From: Symsagittifera roscoffensis
Lineage: Eukaryota; Xenacoelomorpha; Acoela; Convolutidae
DNA length: 64,000 bases
Assembly (NCBI RefSeq): GCF_963678635.1
Contig: NC_087063.1
Location: 77,583,617 to 77,647,616 of the forward strand
Reading direction: 5' to 3'
Shown: positions 1 through 12,779 of the stretch, in pieces
Position numbering within the stretch: the first letter of the stretch is position 1
Layout: every line of letters begins with the position of its first letter
Notes under the pieces: generated by a model
The model's database searches: none
What the model was told of the DNA's origin: nothing
What the model saw: the letters and a program-made list of their open reading frames with translations, nothing else
Program-made: the position numbers and the translations under genes

Positions 1-1570
1 ATTCGCTATCAGTTGTACAATTCTTTTTGAATCGTTCTTAATAACTCAAAGGATAAAACCAACCATTTTCTCAGACAGTTATTTTTTCCAAGTCTTTAAT
101 TTTCAATGAAACTATAATAGCTTTTTTGTTATTTTGGCAATATATTTGAAATTTAAAGTTAACCTCTCCTGAAAAACCAATGTTCCAGCTCAAACTGATC
201 TGCCCAAAGACAATATCAAAATTGGTTTAAAAGGATGGATGTTTGAAATAACATCATTTAAAAAACAACTTCCAATACTCTAGGTAGGTATTTGAACTCT
301 TTTGAAATGGTATTTGAGATAGGCTTATTGCTTAAAAATCTCATTCTTTTTTGTGTTAAGCAACCGAATGTGAATGCAGGATGACTTGCTTACATTTTTC
401 TTCTTGATTCTATCACCCACCCTCACTTTCTTGTGTGTTGTTATGTCATACAACGCATGGCAGTTGGCAGGCTCTCGTTACATAGGTTTCCTAAAATAAG
501 GTTCTCATTTAAGAAGGAACCCATATCTTTGATTATCGTGATTTATGATTCTCCCTATTGCTATTATCTGAGTCTCTTCTTTTTCGCCAGTATAGAATTG
601 CTAATACTTTTTGACTTGTCACGCTTCCAATTACTTTGAAAAATGGTAGCAAGGCAAAATACTTTTTCTTGAAAACATTGCTGAGAATCAGAGCTAACTG
701 ATCAGTAGAAGATATGTGTAAAAAATGAAAATTGGAAAAATGTAGAGGATAGGTAAAATTGATGACTCACTTTGCAGTCCTAAAAGGAGTTTCTATCTTA
801 TATAGAATAGTGAGTAACTAAAAACCAAATATGGTTTTTGCGTGGGGGATAGAATTACTAGAAAAACAAATCTTTGTCAATATAAATCATTTTAACGAAG
901 AATCGGTGATGAATTCTGCCATTTGTTGTCAAGTTTATAATGGGAAAACAGGGCAATTTAAAAAAAAATCATTGTCCCAGTTAACTTGCATAGAAAACTT
1001 GAATAGTTCATTGAACAATTGTGAGTCGCAATCGGTTTTAATTGGCTCAACGCTCAATCAATTTTTAAAGCAATCAAAGAAATATCATTTCACTTACAAA
1101 AAAATTGGCAGTAGTTACAATTCGTTCATTCTAATTTTAATTGATTGATATTCGATCCGTTTTGAAAGTGGCAAAATGTTTGATCAACTGAACCAAGCAT
1201 TGGAACACATGTCATTCCGAAAAAAATTTTCGAAAGAAAGTAGTTAGGCATAGAAATACCTACTGCGGAATATTTTAATAGACATCAGTTAAGCTCTTTC
1301 CAGAAGTTTGCATCAACCAATAATCTTGGGTCAGAATTTTCGTTAAAAAAATCGAAAAGTATATTTCTGAGTTATGAAAAAAAAACCAATTATTCAAAAA
1401 AAACCTTATGTTAATATTTGCATGGTATTCAGAAAAAAATCAACATTTGCTTGCTTGTCGAAAAAGTTATCAAATATTTTGCATCCGGTAGCTCAACTGG
1501 AATATTTTCTGCAAATATGTTGGAAATAACGCAATATTATTTCAAAAACAGTTTAAGATGAACTACTGTT

Positions 1571-2270
1571 GACTTTTACCAGATTTTTTTAGAAGAGCAA
1601 TTGTCAACTTAGTAATTAAAAATTTTATGCTTTCAATGTAATTCCAGATTCATAAACCTTAACAAATTAACATTTGTCTACGAAAAGTTAGCCAAAAAAA
1701 CTGTAATTCATCTTTAATTTTTTTGAATACATGAAAAAAAATTATTATAAACTTGTCTGTTTTTTTTAAAGCATGCAGCATCGTTGTGAAGTTTTAAGCA
1801 AGAACCAGATTTACCAGATTTTTTAGAAGAGCAATTGTCAATTTAGTAAATAAAAATTCATGCTTTCAATGTTTTTCCTGATTCATAAACATTAATAAAG
1901 CAACATTTGTCAATGAAAAGTTCGCCAAAGAAAACTGTAATTCAACTTAAATTTTTTTGAATATACGAAAAAATAATATTATAAATTTGTCTGTTTTTTT
2001 TAAAGCATGCAACATCGTTTTGAAGTTTTAAGCAAGTACCAGATTTACCAGATTTTTTTAGAAGAGCAATTGTCAAATTAGTAATGAAAAAATTCATGCT
2101 TTCAATGTAATTCCTGATTCATAAACATTAATAAAGCGACATTTGACTATGAAAAGTTCGCCAAAGAAAACTGTAATTCAACTTCAATTTTTTTGAATAT
2201 ACGAAAAAATAATATTACAAATTTGTCTGTTTTAAAAAAGCATGCAACTTTGTTGTGAAGTTTTAAACAA
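1571..2270. repeat. ~235-bp sub-repeats inside the array unit
   Basis: Three imperfect copies begin at about 1578, 1813 and 2046 with ACCAGATTTTTT-AGAAGAGCAATTGTCAA and continue through a shared TTCATGCTTTCAATGT block. Two copies remain at 7758-8220 and only a trace near 4920. Copy-number change here explains why the first unit is about 495 bp longer than 2837 bp. Confidence 0.8.
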
Positions 2271-4929
2271 GTATGCTTTTTAATTTGAATTTTTTAACAG
2301 CTATGCATGAATTCAATTTACTTTTTTTTTGGCATAAAATAATTTTTTTTTCAAAAAATATGCAATGAAGCAACATTTTTTTTTACAAATTCCTGTCGAA
2401 TATTTGCTTAAAAGGTTTCTGTTGTGACGACTTTGGATGCTTTTTTCATCTTGATTTCTTACGTTTTTTATCTTTTTAATCAGTATCTTTGCAAATAAAT
2501 TAAACTGTTATAAACTTTGTAAAAAAAACATCAAATATAGATGGCAAAAACAATATAGAAGAGATCTGTTACCAGAAAGTCAAAAAGTTTCGTTATTTTC
2601 GTTCTTGATTGCCTTCAAGAGTAGTCAAGCAAGTTTGATTTCTTTCAAAGTTTCATAATTTTCAAACCCTTTTGTAACAAAATTGGTTTCTGAAGCTTTT
2701 GATTTTTTTAAAGCTCATAACGTGTTTATAACCAAAGATCCAATTGATTTTTTGAAGATGCGTAGTAGACCAAGCAGGTTGAGATACTGATTTGAATTTT
2801 TGGAAAAATGCCAAATTTCGTCCTTTCTTGGGTTTTTTTTAATTTTGTTTCAGTACTTTGTTTTCAATGCACTAAAAACTCAAAAAAACTCGACTCAAGT
2901 TATTAATTGTTTTTCTCAAAAACTACTGTTCAAACTGATTAACAATCGACAATCGAACATTTCTTATACTTTTTAAACAATTATTCTAACAAGTGAACAA
3001 AAACGCATACAAGTCACGTGTCCCAGTAAACACAAAAAGTCAAGCCTATGTATAAAAATTAGGAAACAATTTGCGTATACTTCATAGACTACTCAACTCT
3101 TGTTGAACTGCATGAAAACTAAAAGGTTTGGAGTTTGCAAAAGTTAAATCATAAAGGCATTTACTTATTGAAATGGACCCTCATAAAGAAGTTTTGGTCC
3201 AACTCAATTCAATTCATGTTCGAGTCAAAACTTTACAGCTATAAAAAACATTGTTCTCCTATCTGATTTCAGTTAACAAAATCCAGTTCAAAAATCTCAA
3301 AAACTGTCTCATTTTTCGAACAATTCTTGTTGCATTCGCTATCAGTTGTACAATTTTTTTTGAATCGTTATTAATAACTAAAAGGATAAAACCAACCATT
3401 TTCTCAGACAGTTATTTTTTCCAAGTCTATAATTTTCAATGAAACTATAATAGTTTTTTTGTTATTTGAGCAATATATTTGAAATTTAAAGTTAACCTCT
3501 CCTGAAAAACCAATGTTCCAGCTCAAACTGATCTGCCCAAAGACAATATCAAAAATGGTTTAGAGGATGGATGTTTGCAATAACATCATTTAACAAACAA
3601 CTTCCAATACTCTAGTGAGATATTTGAACTCTTTTGAAAGTGTATTTGAGATAGGCTTATTGCTTAAAAATCTCATTCTTTTTTGTGTTAAGCAACCGAA
3701 TGTGAATGCAAGATGACTTGCTTACATTTTTCTTCTTGATTCTATCACCCACCCTCACTTTCTTGTGTGTTGTTATGTCATACAACGCATGGCAGTTGGC
3801 AAGCTCTCGTTACATAGGTTTCCTAAAATAAGGTTCTCATTTAAGAAGGAACCCATATCTTTGATTATCGTGATTTATGATTCTCCCTATTGCTATTATC
3901 TGAGTCTCTTCTTTTTCGCCAGTATAGAATTGCTAATACTTTTTGACTTGTCACGCTTCCAATTACTTTGAAAAATGGTAGCAAGGCAAAATACTTTTTC
4001 TTGAAAACATTGCTGAGAATCAGAGCTAACTGATCAGTAGAAGATATGTGTAAGAAATGAAAATTGGAAAAATGTAGAGGATAGGTAAAATTGATGACTC
4101 ACTTTGCAGTCCTTAAAGGAGTTTCTATCTTTTATAGAATAGTGAGTAACTAAAAACCAAATATGGTTTTTGCGTAGGGAATAGAATTACTAGAAAAACA
4201 AATCTTTGTCAATATAAATCATTTTAACGAAGAATCGGTGATGAGTTCTGCCATTTGTTAAGCATGTCAAGTTTATAATGGGAAAACAGGGCTTTTTTTT
4301 TTTTAAAAATCTTTGTCACAGTTAACTTGCATAGAAAACTTGAATAGTTCATTGAACAATTGTGAGTCGCAATCAGTTTTAATTGGCTCAACGCTCAATC
4401 AACTTTCAAAGCAATCAAAGACATATCATTTCACTTGCAAAAGAATTGGCAGTAGTTACACTTCGTTCATTCTAATTGTAATTGATTGATATTCGATCCG
4501 TTATTGAAAGTGGCGAAATGTTCGATCAACTGAACCAAGCATTCGAACACAATTCATTCCGAAAAATTTTTTCGAAAGAAAGCAGTTAGGCATAAAAATA
4601 CCTACTGCGGAATATTTTAATAGATATCAGTTAAGCTCTTTCCAGAAGTTTGCATCAACCAATAATCTTGGATCAGAATTTTTGTAAAAAAAATGGAAAA
4701 GTATATTTCTGATTTATTAAAGAAAAACCAATCATTCAAAAAATCTTATATTAATTTTTGCATAGTATTCAGAAAAAAATCAACATTTGCTTGCTTGTCG
4801 AAAAAATTATAAAACGTTTTGCATCCGGTAGCTCAACTGTAATATTTTCTGCAAATGTGTTACAAATAACGCAAAAATATTTGTTCAAAAACAGTTTAAG
4901 ATGAAATACTGTTGACTTTTACCAGATTT
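2093..4929. repeat. Tandem unit 1, 2837 bp
   Basis: First of two near-identical neighbouring units. Landmarks at 3251 and 3765 recur exactly 2837 bp later. I noticed only a T/A difference in the homopolymer near 4295, so the duplication is recent or kept uniform by conversion. The unit boundary falls in a short shared GATTTTT run inside the ~235-bp sub-repeats. Confidence 0.85.
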
Positions 4930-7766
4930 TTCATGCTTTCAATGTAATTCCTGATTCATAAACATTAATAAAGCGACATTTGACTATGAAAAGTTCGCCA
5001 AAGAAAACTGTAATTCAACTTCAATTTTTTTGAATATACGAAAAAATAATATTACAAATTTGTCTGTTTTAAAAAAGCATGCAACTTTGTTGTGAAGTTT
5101 TAAACAAGTATGCTTTTTAATTTGAATTTTTTAACAGCTATGCATGAATTCAATTTACTTTTTTTTTGGCATAAAATAATTTTTTTTTCAAAAAATATGC
5201 AATGAAGCAACATTTTTTTTTACAAATTCCTGTCGAATATTTGCTTAAAAGGTTTCTGTTGTGACGACTTTGGATGCTTTTTTCATCTTGATTTCTTACG
5301 TTTTTTATCTTTTTAATCAGTATCTTTGCAAATAAATTAAACTGTTATAAACTTTGTAAAAAAAACATCAAATATAGATGGCAAAAACAATATAGAAGAG
5401 ATCTGTTACCAGAAAGTCAAAAAGTTTCGTTATTTTCGTTCTTGATTGCCTTCAAGAGTAGTCAAGCAAGTTTGATTTCTTTCAAAGTTTCATAATTTTC
5501 AAACCCTTTTGTAACAAAATTGGTTTCTGAAGCTTTTGATTTTTTTAAAGCTCATAACGTGTTTATAACCAAAGATCCAATTGATTTTTTGAAGATGCGT
5601 AGTAGACCAAGCAGGTTGAGATACTGATTTGAATTTTTGGAAAAATGCCAAATTTCGTCCTTTCTTGGGTTTTTTTTAATTTTGTTTCAGTACTTTGTTT
5701 TCAATGCACTAAAAACTCAAAAAAACTCGACTCAAGTTATTAATTGTTTTTCTCAAAAACTACTGTTCAAACTGATTAACAATCGACAATCGAACATTTC
5801 TTATACTTTTTAAACAATTATTCTAACAAGTGAACAAAAACGCATACAAGTCACGTGTCCCAGTAAACACAAAAAGTCAAGCCTATGTATAAAAATTAGG
5901 AAACAATTTGCGTATACTTCATAGACTACTCAACTCTTGTTGAACTGCATGAAAACTAAAAGGTTTGGAGTTTGCAAAAGTTAAATCATAAAGGCATTTA
6001 CTTATTGAAATGGACCCTCATAAAGAAGTTTTGGTCCAACTCAATTCAATTCATGTTCGAGTCAAAACTTTACAGCTATAAAAAACATTGTTCTCCTATC
6101 TGATTTCAGTTAACAAAATCCAGTTCAAAAATCTCAAAAACTGTCTCATTTTTCGAACAATTCTTGTTGCATTCGCTATCAGTTGTACAATTTTTTTTGA
6201 ATCGTTATTAATAACTAAAAGGATAAAACCAACCATTTTCTCAGACAGTTATTTTTTCCAAGTCTATAATTTTCAATGAAACTATAATAGTTTTTTTGTT
6301 ATTTGAGCAATATATTTGAAATTTAAAGTTAACCTCTCCTGAAAAACCAATGTTCCAGCTCAAACTGATCTGCCCAAAGACAATATCAAAAATGGTTTAG
6401 AGGATGGATGTTTGCAATAACATCATTTAACAAACAACTTCCAATACTCTAGTGAGATATTTGAACTCTTTTGAAAGTGTATTTGAGATAGGCTTATTGC
6501 TTAAAAATCTCATTCTTTTTTGTGTTAAGCAACCGAATGTGAATGCAAGATGACTTGCTTACATTTTTCTTCTTGATTCTATCACCCACCCTCACTTTCT
6601 TGTGTGTTGTTATGTCATACAACGCATGGCAGTTGGCAAGCTCTCGTTACATAGGTTTCCTAAAATAAGGTTCTCATTTAAGAAGGAACCCATATCTTTG
6701 ATTATCGTGATTTATGATTCTCCCTATTGCTATTATCTGAGTCTCTTCTTTTTCGCCAGTATAGAATTGCTAATACTTTTTGACTTGTCACGCTTCCAAT
6801 TACTTTGAAAAATGGTAGCAAGGCAAAATACTTTTTCTTGAAAACATTGCTGAGAATCAGAGCTAACTGATCAGTAGAAGATATGTGTAAGAAATGAAAA
6901 TTGGAAAAATGTAGAGGATAGGTAAAATTGATGACTCACTTTGCAGTCCTTAAAGGAGTTTCTATCTTTTATAGAATAGTGAGTAACTAAAAACCAAATA
7001 TGGTTTTTGCGTAGGGAATAGAATTACTAGAAAAACAAATCTTTGTCAATATAAATCATTTTAACGAAGAATCGGTGATGAGTTCTGCCATTTGTTAAGC
7101 ATGTCAAGTTTATAATGGGAAAACAGGGCTTTTTTTTTTTAAAAAATCTTTGTCACAGTTAACTTGCATAGAAAACTTGAATAGTTCATTGAACAATTGT
7201 GAGTCGCAATCAGTTTTAATTGGCTCAACGCTCAATCAACTTTCAAAGCAATCAAAGACATATCATTTCACTTGCAAAAGAATTGGCAGTAGTTACACTT
7301 CGTTCATTCTAATTGTAATTGATTGATATTCGATCCGTTATTGAAAGTGGCGAAATGTTCGATCAACTGAACCAAGCATTCGAACACAATTCATTCCGAA
7401 AAATTTTTTCGAAAGAAAGCAGTTAGGCATAAAAATACCTACTGCGGAATATTTTAATAGATATCAGTTAAGCTCTTTCCAGAAGTTTGCATCAACCAAT
7501 AATCTTGGATCAGAATTTTTGTAAAAAAAATGGAAAAGTATATTTCTGATTTATTAAAGAAAAACCAATCATTCAAAAAATCTTATATTAATTTTTGCAT
7601 AGTATTCAGAAAAAAATCAACATTTGCTTGCTTGTCGAAAAAATTATAAAACGTTTTGCATCCGGTAGCTCAACTGTAATATTTTCTGCAAATGTGTTAC
7701 AAATAACGCAAAAATATTTGTTCAAAAACAGTTTAAGATGAAATACTGTTGACTTTTACCAGATTT
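4930..7766. repeat. Tandem unit 2, 2837 bp
   Basis: Second near-identical copy of the preceding unit. Downstream of 7767 the copy keeps the sub-repeats that are deleted at 4920-4930 in unit 1, and similarity to its neighbours drops. Confidence 0.85.
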
Positions 7767-9263
7767 TTTTAGAAGAGCAATTGTCAACTTAGTAATTAAA
7801 AATTTTATGCTTTCAATGTAATTCCAGATTCATAAACCTTAACAAATTAACATTTGTCTATGAAAAGTTCGCCAAAAAAACTGTAATTCATCTTTAATTT
7901 TTTTGAATATATGAAAAAAAATTATTATAAACTTGTCTGTTTTTTTAAAGCATGCAACATCGTTTTGAAGGTTTAAGCAAGTACCAGATTTACCAGATTT
8001 TTTAAGAAAAGCAATTGTCAAATTAGTAATGAAAAATTTCATTCATTCAATGTACTTCCTGATTCACAAACATTAATAAAGCAACATCTGTCTATGAAAA
8101 GTTCGCCAAAGAAAACTGTAATTCAACTTAAATTTTTTTGAATATACAAAAAAATAATATTACAAATTTGTCTGTTTTTTCAAAGCATGCAACATTGTTG
8201 TGAAGTTTTAAACAAGTATGCTTTTTAATTTGAATTTTTTAACAGCTACAAACTCCTGTTGAATATTTGCTTAAAAGGTTTCTGTTGTGACGACTTCGAA
8301 TTTTTTTTCATCTTAACTTCTTACGTTTTTTATCTTTTTAATCATAACTTTGCAAATAATTAAATTGTTATACACGTTGTAAAAAAAACATCAAAATGAT
8401 GTTCTCTATGCAAATACTTTCCTGTCAGCACGGTGAAAAGTTTTTTTTTGTTTTAGCACAATCAAAAGAGTATTTGCTTCAACTCTACTCGTATACTAGT
8501 ATACATCCTTGAACATTAAGTTTTGAACTTTTCGGCTGCAGTATTCAAGCAATATTTTCAAAGATTTCTGAGAAAGTTTCATATTTTTCATACCCTTTTG
8601 CTAACACTTCCATTTCTGAAATTTTTGATTTTTTTTCAAGCTCATTATTTGTTTGATAACCAAAGATCCAATTAACCTATAGAAGATGCGTGGAATGTCA
8701 AGCAGATTGAGTATTGATTTGAAATTTGAGAGAGAAAAATGAAAATCACACAATCGTCCATTCTTGTGTTTTTAACTTTGTTTCAGTACTTTGTTTTCAA
8801 TGCACTAAAAACCCAAAAAAAAACGACTCAAAACATAAATTGTCTTCTCAAAAACTACTGGTCAAACTGTTTAACAATCGAACATTTTGTATACTGTTGA
8901 AACAATTATTTTAACAAGTGATCAAAAAAGTGTACAATAAACGTGTTTTATGTTTTTCTCAGGTACTATACTACATTTTGTTTGGTTTCTTGTATATCTT
9001 TAAGTGTTTTTGGTCACGAACTACTCAGGAAGTGACGGGACCGCGAATCCCCCCATCCTTCCTGGTTCGTGAATTTTCGGTCTTAACTAGGTTAAAAAGC
9101 TATTCACGGGAATCCGGAAGGCTTCCGCGTTCCGAACTACCCTTCCTCCCCGGTGGTTAGGGTGTTGTTTTGAGCATCTGCTCGGCACGGAGTGCTCGTT
9201 AACGGTTCTGCCGGTCATGATGTTAAAAAAGAATAACACCCGGGAACGCCATAAAAATATCTA

Positions 9264-10558
9264 TGTAACATTCGCCCGGAGGTACATATCGACGGAAAAT
9301 AAAGCTAGGTTCTAAAACGACTGGCTAGCGTCTAAACACAGCTCTACATGCTTTTCACAGTCTCTGCCAAAGCCAGTTCTTTTGGTGGTTTTCCTAACAT
9401 CGAGTCGACAAAACGTTACTGCTCTCCGGCTTCGACCAGAACGCTCAAATTAACCTAATTATATGCAAAAATAATGAGCTCATGGCTGGGTCTCAGTATA
9501 CCCAGACCACGAGGTCACTCCTAAAAAAGGGCTACTTTTACTATTATATTACTATTGTTTCTGTTCGAAGATAGATCAACCCTTTCCCTGACTCCTGGCT
9601 TCTCATTCTCTGAAAATGAATCGGGATAATAATTAAATTCAACTCAGGACATGACCAGGAAGCTAAAAGTTTATATATAACAGTTTGGGTTCTGAGCCCG
9701 AGACCCCTCCGGATTCTGGAATCCGGGGAAATAGCATTCCTATTTCTTTCCAGAAGGCTGGACACGCCGTCCCAACACCCTTACTTTTTCTAGGGCTCTA
9801 CATTGTTACGATTGTAGCGGCACAATCGTAACAATTCGGAATGGTTCCTGACAATCTCCAATTACAATCTCAATCTGTTGTCGTTTCCTCGTAGTTGTTT
9901 TCACTGCAACTATTGTTGTTCTGTTTCGCCGTTTCAGTGTGTGCGAAATATAAAAAGTTACGTGTCGTTCATGTCCAAATCGAAATTTGAAAAATTAGCA
10001 TGTCAGTTAAAACTAACCCTTCCCAATTTCTCTAATCGTTCAAGTAACGCTGATAATCCATTAAAACTATCAATTTTCCAGGTTAGATGTTCTTTTTTTG
10101 ATCGACAAAAGTTCGATTGCGAAACTACATTTTCGTACATTCTGGTTAAAAATTATCATTGTATATTTGTATTTTGTACATTTATTTGTACATAATGTTT
10201 GGTTATTTTATAGAATTAATTCTTTTTAAAAAAAAATTCTGGTCGAATGTCATATCACAACAATCTGATCGTTCGTATTTCTCGTCTGACTCTTCTCTGT
10301 CAAATTTTACGTTAATCCCGTTGAGTATTGTTGTTTTTGTGTTTCACCGTTTTCAGTTGGTGCGAAATCTCAAGGTCGTGACGTGTCTTTATTTCGAAAC
10401 GAATTTTTAAATCATGAACTCCACTAACCCTTCCGAGCTCGTCAAAATGAACGATTAAGACCTCTAATTTGTTAAAACTGGCAATCTTCCCACTCCGATG
10501 TTACAATAAAATTTCGAATTCGAACCTACATTTTGACACATTCTGGTCGAATGTCACA
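9264..10558 (-). repeat. Older, diverged LTR with a duplicated end
   Basis: It starts TGTAACATTCG and ends CGAATGTCACA like the young LTRs but is about 1295 bp instead of 921. The extra length comes from repetition of the terminal part: LTR-end-like stretches occur around 9900-10150, 10230-10250 and 10330-10558. No gene is present. Confidence 0.75.
9802..9835. other. Perfect 14-bp hairpin in the old LTR
   Basis: The arms at 9802-9815 and 9822-9835 are exact reverse complements around the loop AGCGGC. This is the position of the hairpin in the young LTRs, but with three changed base pairs, each compensated on the other arm. Confidence 0.85.
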
Positions 10559-11039
10559 GAAAACAAAATAGTCATTTTAATCAAATGAACCATTTTAGAA
10601 ACAACTACTTCATCTTACATTCAAGACGTTTTTCCTGATACTTCTTTAGATGAAAGTAAAATTGAATTTGAAATTGAGATAGACCTTTGTCTCTAATAAG
10701 ATAAACGTGATGACCAACTGAGTTTAAAGCTTCAATTATTCAAGTTTTTTTAAGCCTTCAAACTAGATTAAGAAGAGAGTAAAACAAAGTCAGAGAATGA
10801 CACAGATGGGTAGTCATTTTTTTGACGTTTACAAGCAAAGTGTTACATTGCCTGTTTGAATTGTGAACTTTACTTCATCAAGTAAATGAATAGCAACGCC
10901 AAGGAATTACATTCTCATAAAGACATTTATCAAACGAACTTTACTTGTCAACTGTAAGCAGTAATGGAGTTCTCACTTCTCATGGATATACTTTTAAAGA
11001 AACTCCGGAAGAATATGGTACGCCACATCTGTTCGATGA
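10499..11039. repeat. 541-bp direct repeat, left flank of LTR element
   Basis: This stretch is repeated at 26508-27048, directly outside the other LTR. It begins about 60 bp inside the end of the older LTR and continues into unrelated DNA. I see two mismatches between copies (near 10553 and 10965). Several short protein-like reading stretches interrupted by stops are visible, but no family was recognised. Confidence 0.9.
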
Positions 11040-11473
11040 TGTAACATTCGCCCGGAAGATACATATCGACGGATAACAAAACTAAGTCTTAAGACGACTG
11101 GCTAGCGTCTAAACAGAGCTTTGCATGTTTTTCACCGTCTCTACCAAGCCAGTACTTTTCGGTGGTCTTTCTTACATCGGGTCGACAAAAACGTTACTGC
11201 TCTCCGGCTTCGACCAGAACGCTCAAATTAACTGAATTACATGCAAAAATAGTGAGCTCATGGCTGGGTCTCTGTATCCCCAGACCACGAGGTCACTCCT
11301 AAAAACAGGGCTACTACTTATTATATTACTATTGTTTTTGTTCAGTAGATAAAAATCATCATCTCCATCGAGGATGGATCAACCCTTTCCCCCAACTCCT
11401 AGCTTCTCATCCTTATCAAAATGAATCCAGTTGTTAATTAAATTCAATTCAGGACATGACAAGAAGCTAAAAG

Positions 11474-11483
11474 TTTATATAAA
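11474..11483 (-). promoter_or_regulatory. TATA-like element in 3' LTR
   Basis: The palindromic TTTATATAAA lies in the LTR and is retained as a TATATA run near 9670 in the old LTR. In the 5' LTR the same site would place the transcription start some 30 bp further along the minus strand. Inferred from sequence only. Confidence 0.4.
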
Positions 11484-11608
11484 AGGCTAAAAGTTTCAGT
11501 CCCGAAACCCTTCCGGATTCTTGAATCCAGTGAATCAAGCTCCTTAAGTTCAATTTCACACCAATCCGGAAGGCTGGTTCTCACCCTTCACCGTTGTTGG
11601 CAACGGCC

Positions 11609-11640
11609 TTGCAACTATTGTAGCAGCACAATAGTTGCAA
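11609..11640. other. Perfect 13-bp hairpin in 3' LTR
   Basis: TTGCAACTATTGT and its exact reverse complement are separated by the loop AGCAGC. The same structure lies at 26156-26187. The old LTR keeps the pairing with different bases, which points to selection on the structure or on a palindromic binding site. Confidence 0.85.
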
Positions 11641-11960
11641 CTTGGAACGTTCTCTGCTATTGTAGTTCGTTGTTGTTTTTCTTTAATCTCGATTTTCGTT
11701 CTGTTCGCAATCACAGATAAAAGTTGTTCTCTTTTTCACTCGCTTTTTGTTAAAATGGCCGTTTCAGCATTTCTCAGAAATGTGACGTCATCATTCGAAT
11801 TTTTGAAAATTTAAAATACTAGAATATTCTAGCCCTCACCGTTTGGCTAAACGTTCCAATAACGTCGCTAATCCTTCGAAATCATCAACTCGGAAGGCTT
11901 ACTGCTCAAAATTCGAATCCTGCACAAATTGCATTTTGGCCATTCTGGTCGAATGTCACA

Positions 11961-11975
11961 TACTCCCCGGACAGT
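11961..11975 (-). other. Candidate polypurine tract
   Basis: On the minus strand the sequence next to the 3' LTR reads TGTCCGGGGAGTA, a short purine-rich stretch where plus-strand priming would be expected. It is brief and interrupted, so the call is by position more than by sequence. Confidence 0.35.
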
Positions 11976-12779
11976 CCGGTCAATGTCCTCATTGAATCGC
12001 GCAATGTTCTAAATGGTTACAGTGTCATCGAACAGAATTTACAAAATGCACGAAATTACTTTTATCTACGTCACATCGACTCACTGCAGAATATAAATGG
12101 CATCATACTACATCACTATAGCCTTCAAATTCTTTCATTAATCTGCCCATTGAGGATATGACTTAAGATAAAACATATTTTCTGACTTCCAGTGTCAATG
12201 TCCCGATTGAAACTTTTTCTCCTAAATTTAAAAGGTGTTGGCTTGCAGGACAGTCCTGCCAACCAACAAGCTAAAATTATCCTACTATGCTCCTTCCCTT
12301 CGGAAATCTTGCTTGTTTATTGCCCTGAATATTAAAACTAAGAAACCTTGTGGTTAGAAAGAACAATGCAACAACCTCCCTCCTCAAGAAGTTACTCAAG
12401 TTTTTCATGTCACCACAAAGTGATCAGTCTTCCTAAGTGATTAAAAACAATCATGCAGGCTGGAATATTTAAATATACTCTTCCCTCAAGCCTTTCTAAA
12501 TAAATAATAAGTGAGTGTCTCTAAAGCCACTTCAACTAAAACCAAAATGCAAATTTATAAATGCAACAATTTCCAAACTCAACTAAATGTTTCAGTTTTC
12601 AATTACAACTTGGTTGCTTGGTTTCTCACTTGAGTTTTTCACACACATAAAACAATTCTGAGTTTTAACGTTTCTTCATCATCCCTTTGTTCTCTTCTTT
12701 TTTCGTCGTTTAGAAGTTCTAAAACTTCTAAATTCTTCTAATTTTCTTTCTTGTTGCCTCTTGTTTTCTCGACCATTCA
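11976..12779. other. 3' untranslated part of the LTR element
   Basis: No coding region is evident between the end of the third ORF and the 3' LTR. A short self-complementary stretch, TTGGCTTGCAGGACAGTCCTGCCAA with a CTGCCAACC extension, is visible near 12238-12265 (written here only as a description of an imperfect palindrome of about 25 bp). Confidence 0.5.

Larger units (their letters stand above)
1..8940. repeat. Tandem array of ~2.8-3.3 kb AT-rich units
   Basis: The same sequence recurs with starts near 1, 3334 and 6171. The window opens inside one unit and the last unit is cut off near 8940, where a retroelement remnant begins. The two central units are almost identical, while the first (1-2092) and last (7767-8940) carry many substitutions and indels. 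Short ORFs of 60-70 codons repeat only because the DNA repeats. One ORF of 105 codons in the first unit (831-1148) is broken by a stop in the other copies, so I call nothing coding here. No gene, RNA or satellite known to me was recognised. Confidence 0.9.
8955..10558 (-). mobile_element. Truncated older relative of the 15.5 kb LTR element
   Basis: Sequence 8960-9263 matches 25270-25586, the leader next to the 5' LTR of the complete element, and 9264 onward matches that LTR. Only leader plus 5' LTR of the older copy remain, in the same minus orientation; everything on the left is replaced by the tandem array. Divergence is far greater than between the two young LTRs, so this is a separate, older insertion. 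Its putative primer-binding segment is also present at about 9236-9251, with changes. Confidence 0.85.
11040..11960 (-). repeat. 3' LTR (921 bp)
   Basis: Direct repeat of 25587-26507 at about 99.6 % by eye. It starts TGTAACATTCG and ends CGAATGTCACA, so its ends form a 10-of-11 inverted repeat and follow the TG...CA rule. It contains a TATA-like element, a perfect 13-bp hairpin and a second small hairpin at 11591-11606 (CCGTTG-TTGG-CAACGG). Confidence 0.93.

Noticed and set aside
433-6808. Identical 60-70 codon ORFs recurring at 433, 3765 and 6602 (and at 3251, 6088)
   Set aside because: They recur only because the whole 2.8-kb unit is duplicated. No domain, signal or codon pattern supports coding, and the 105-codon ORF at 831 is broken in the other units.
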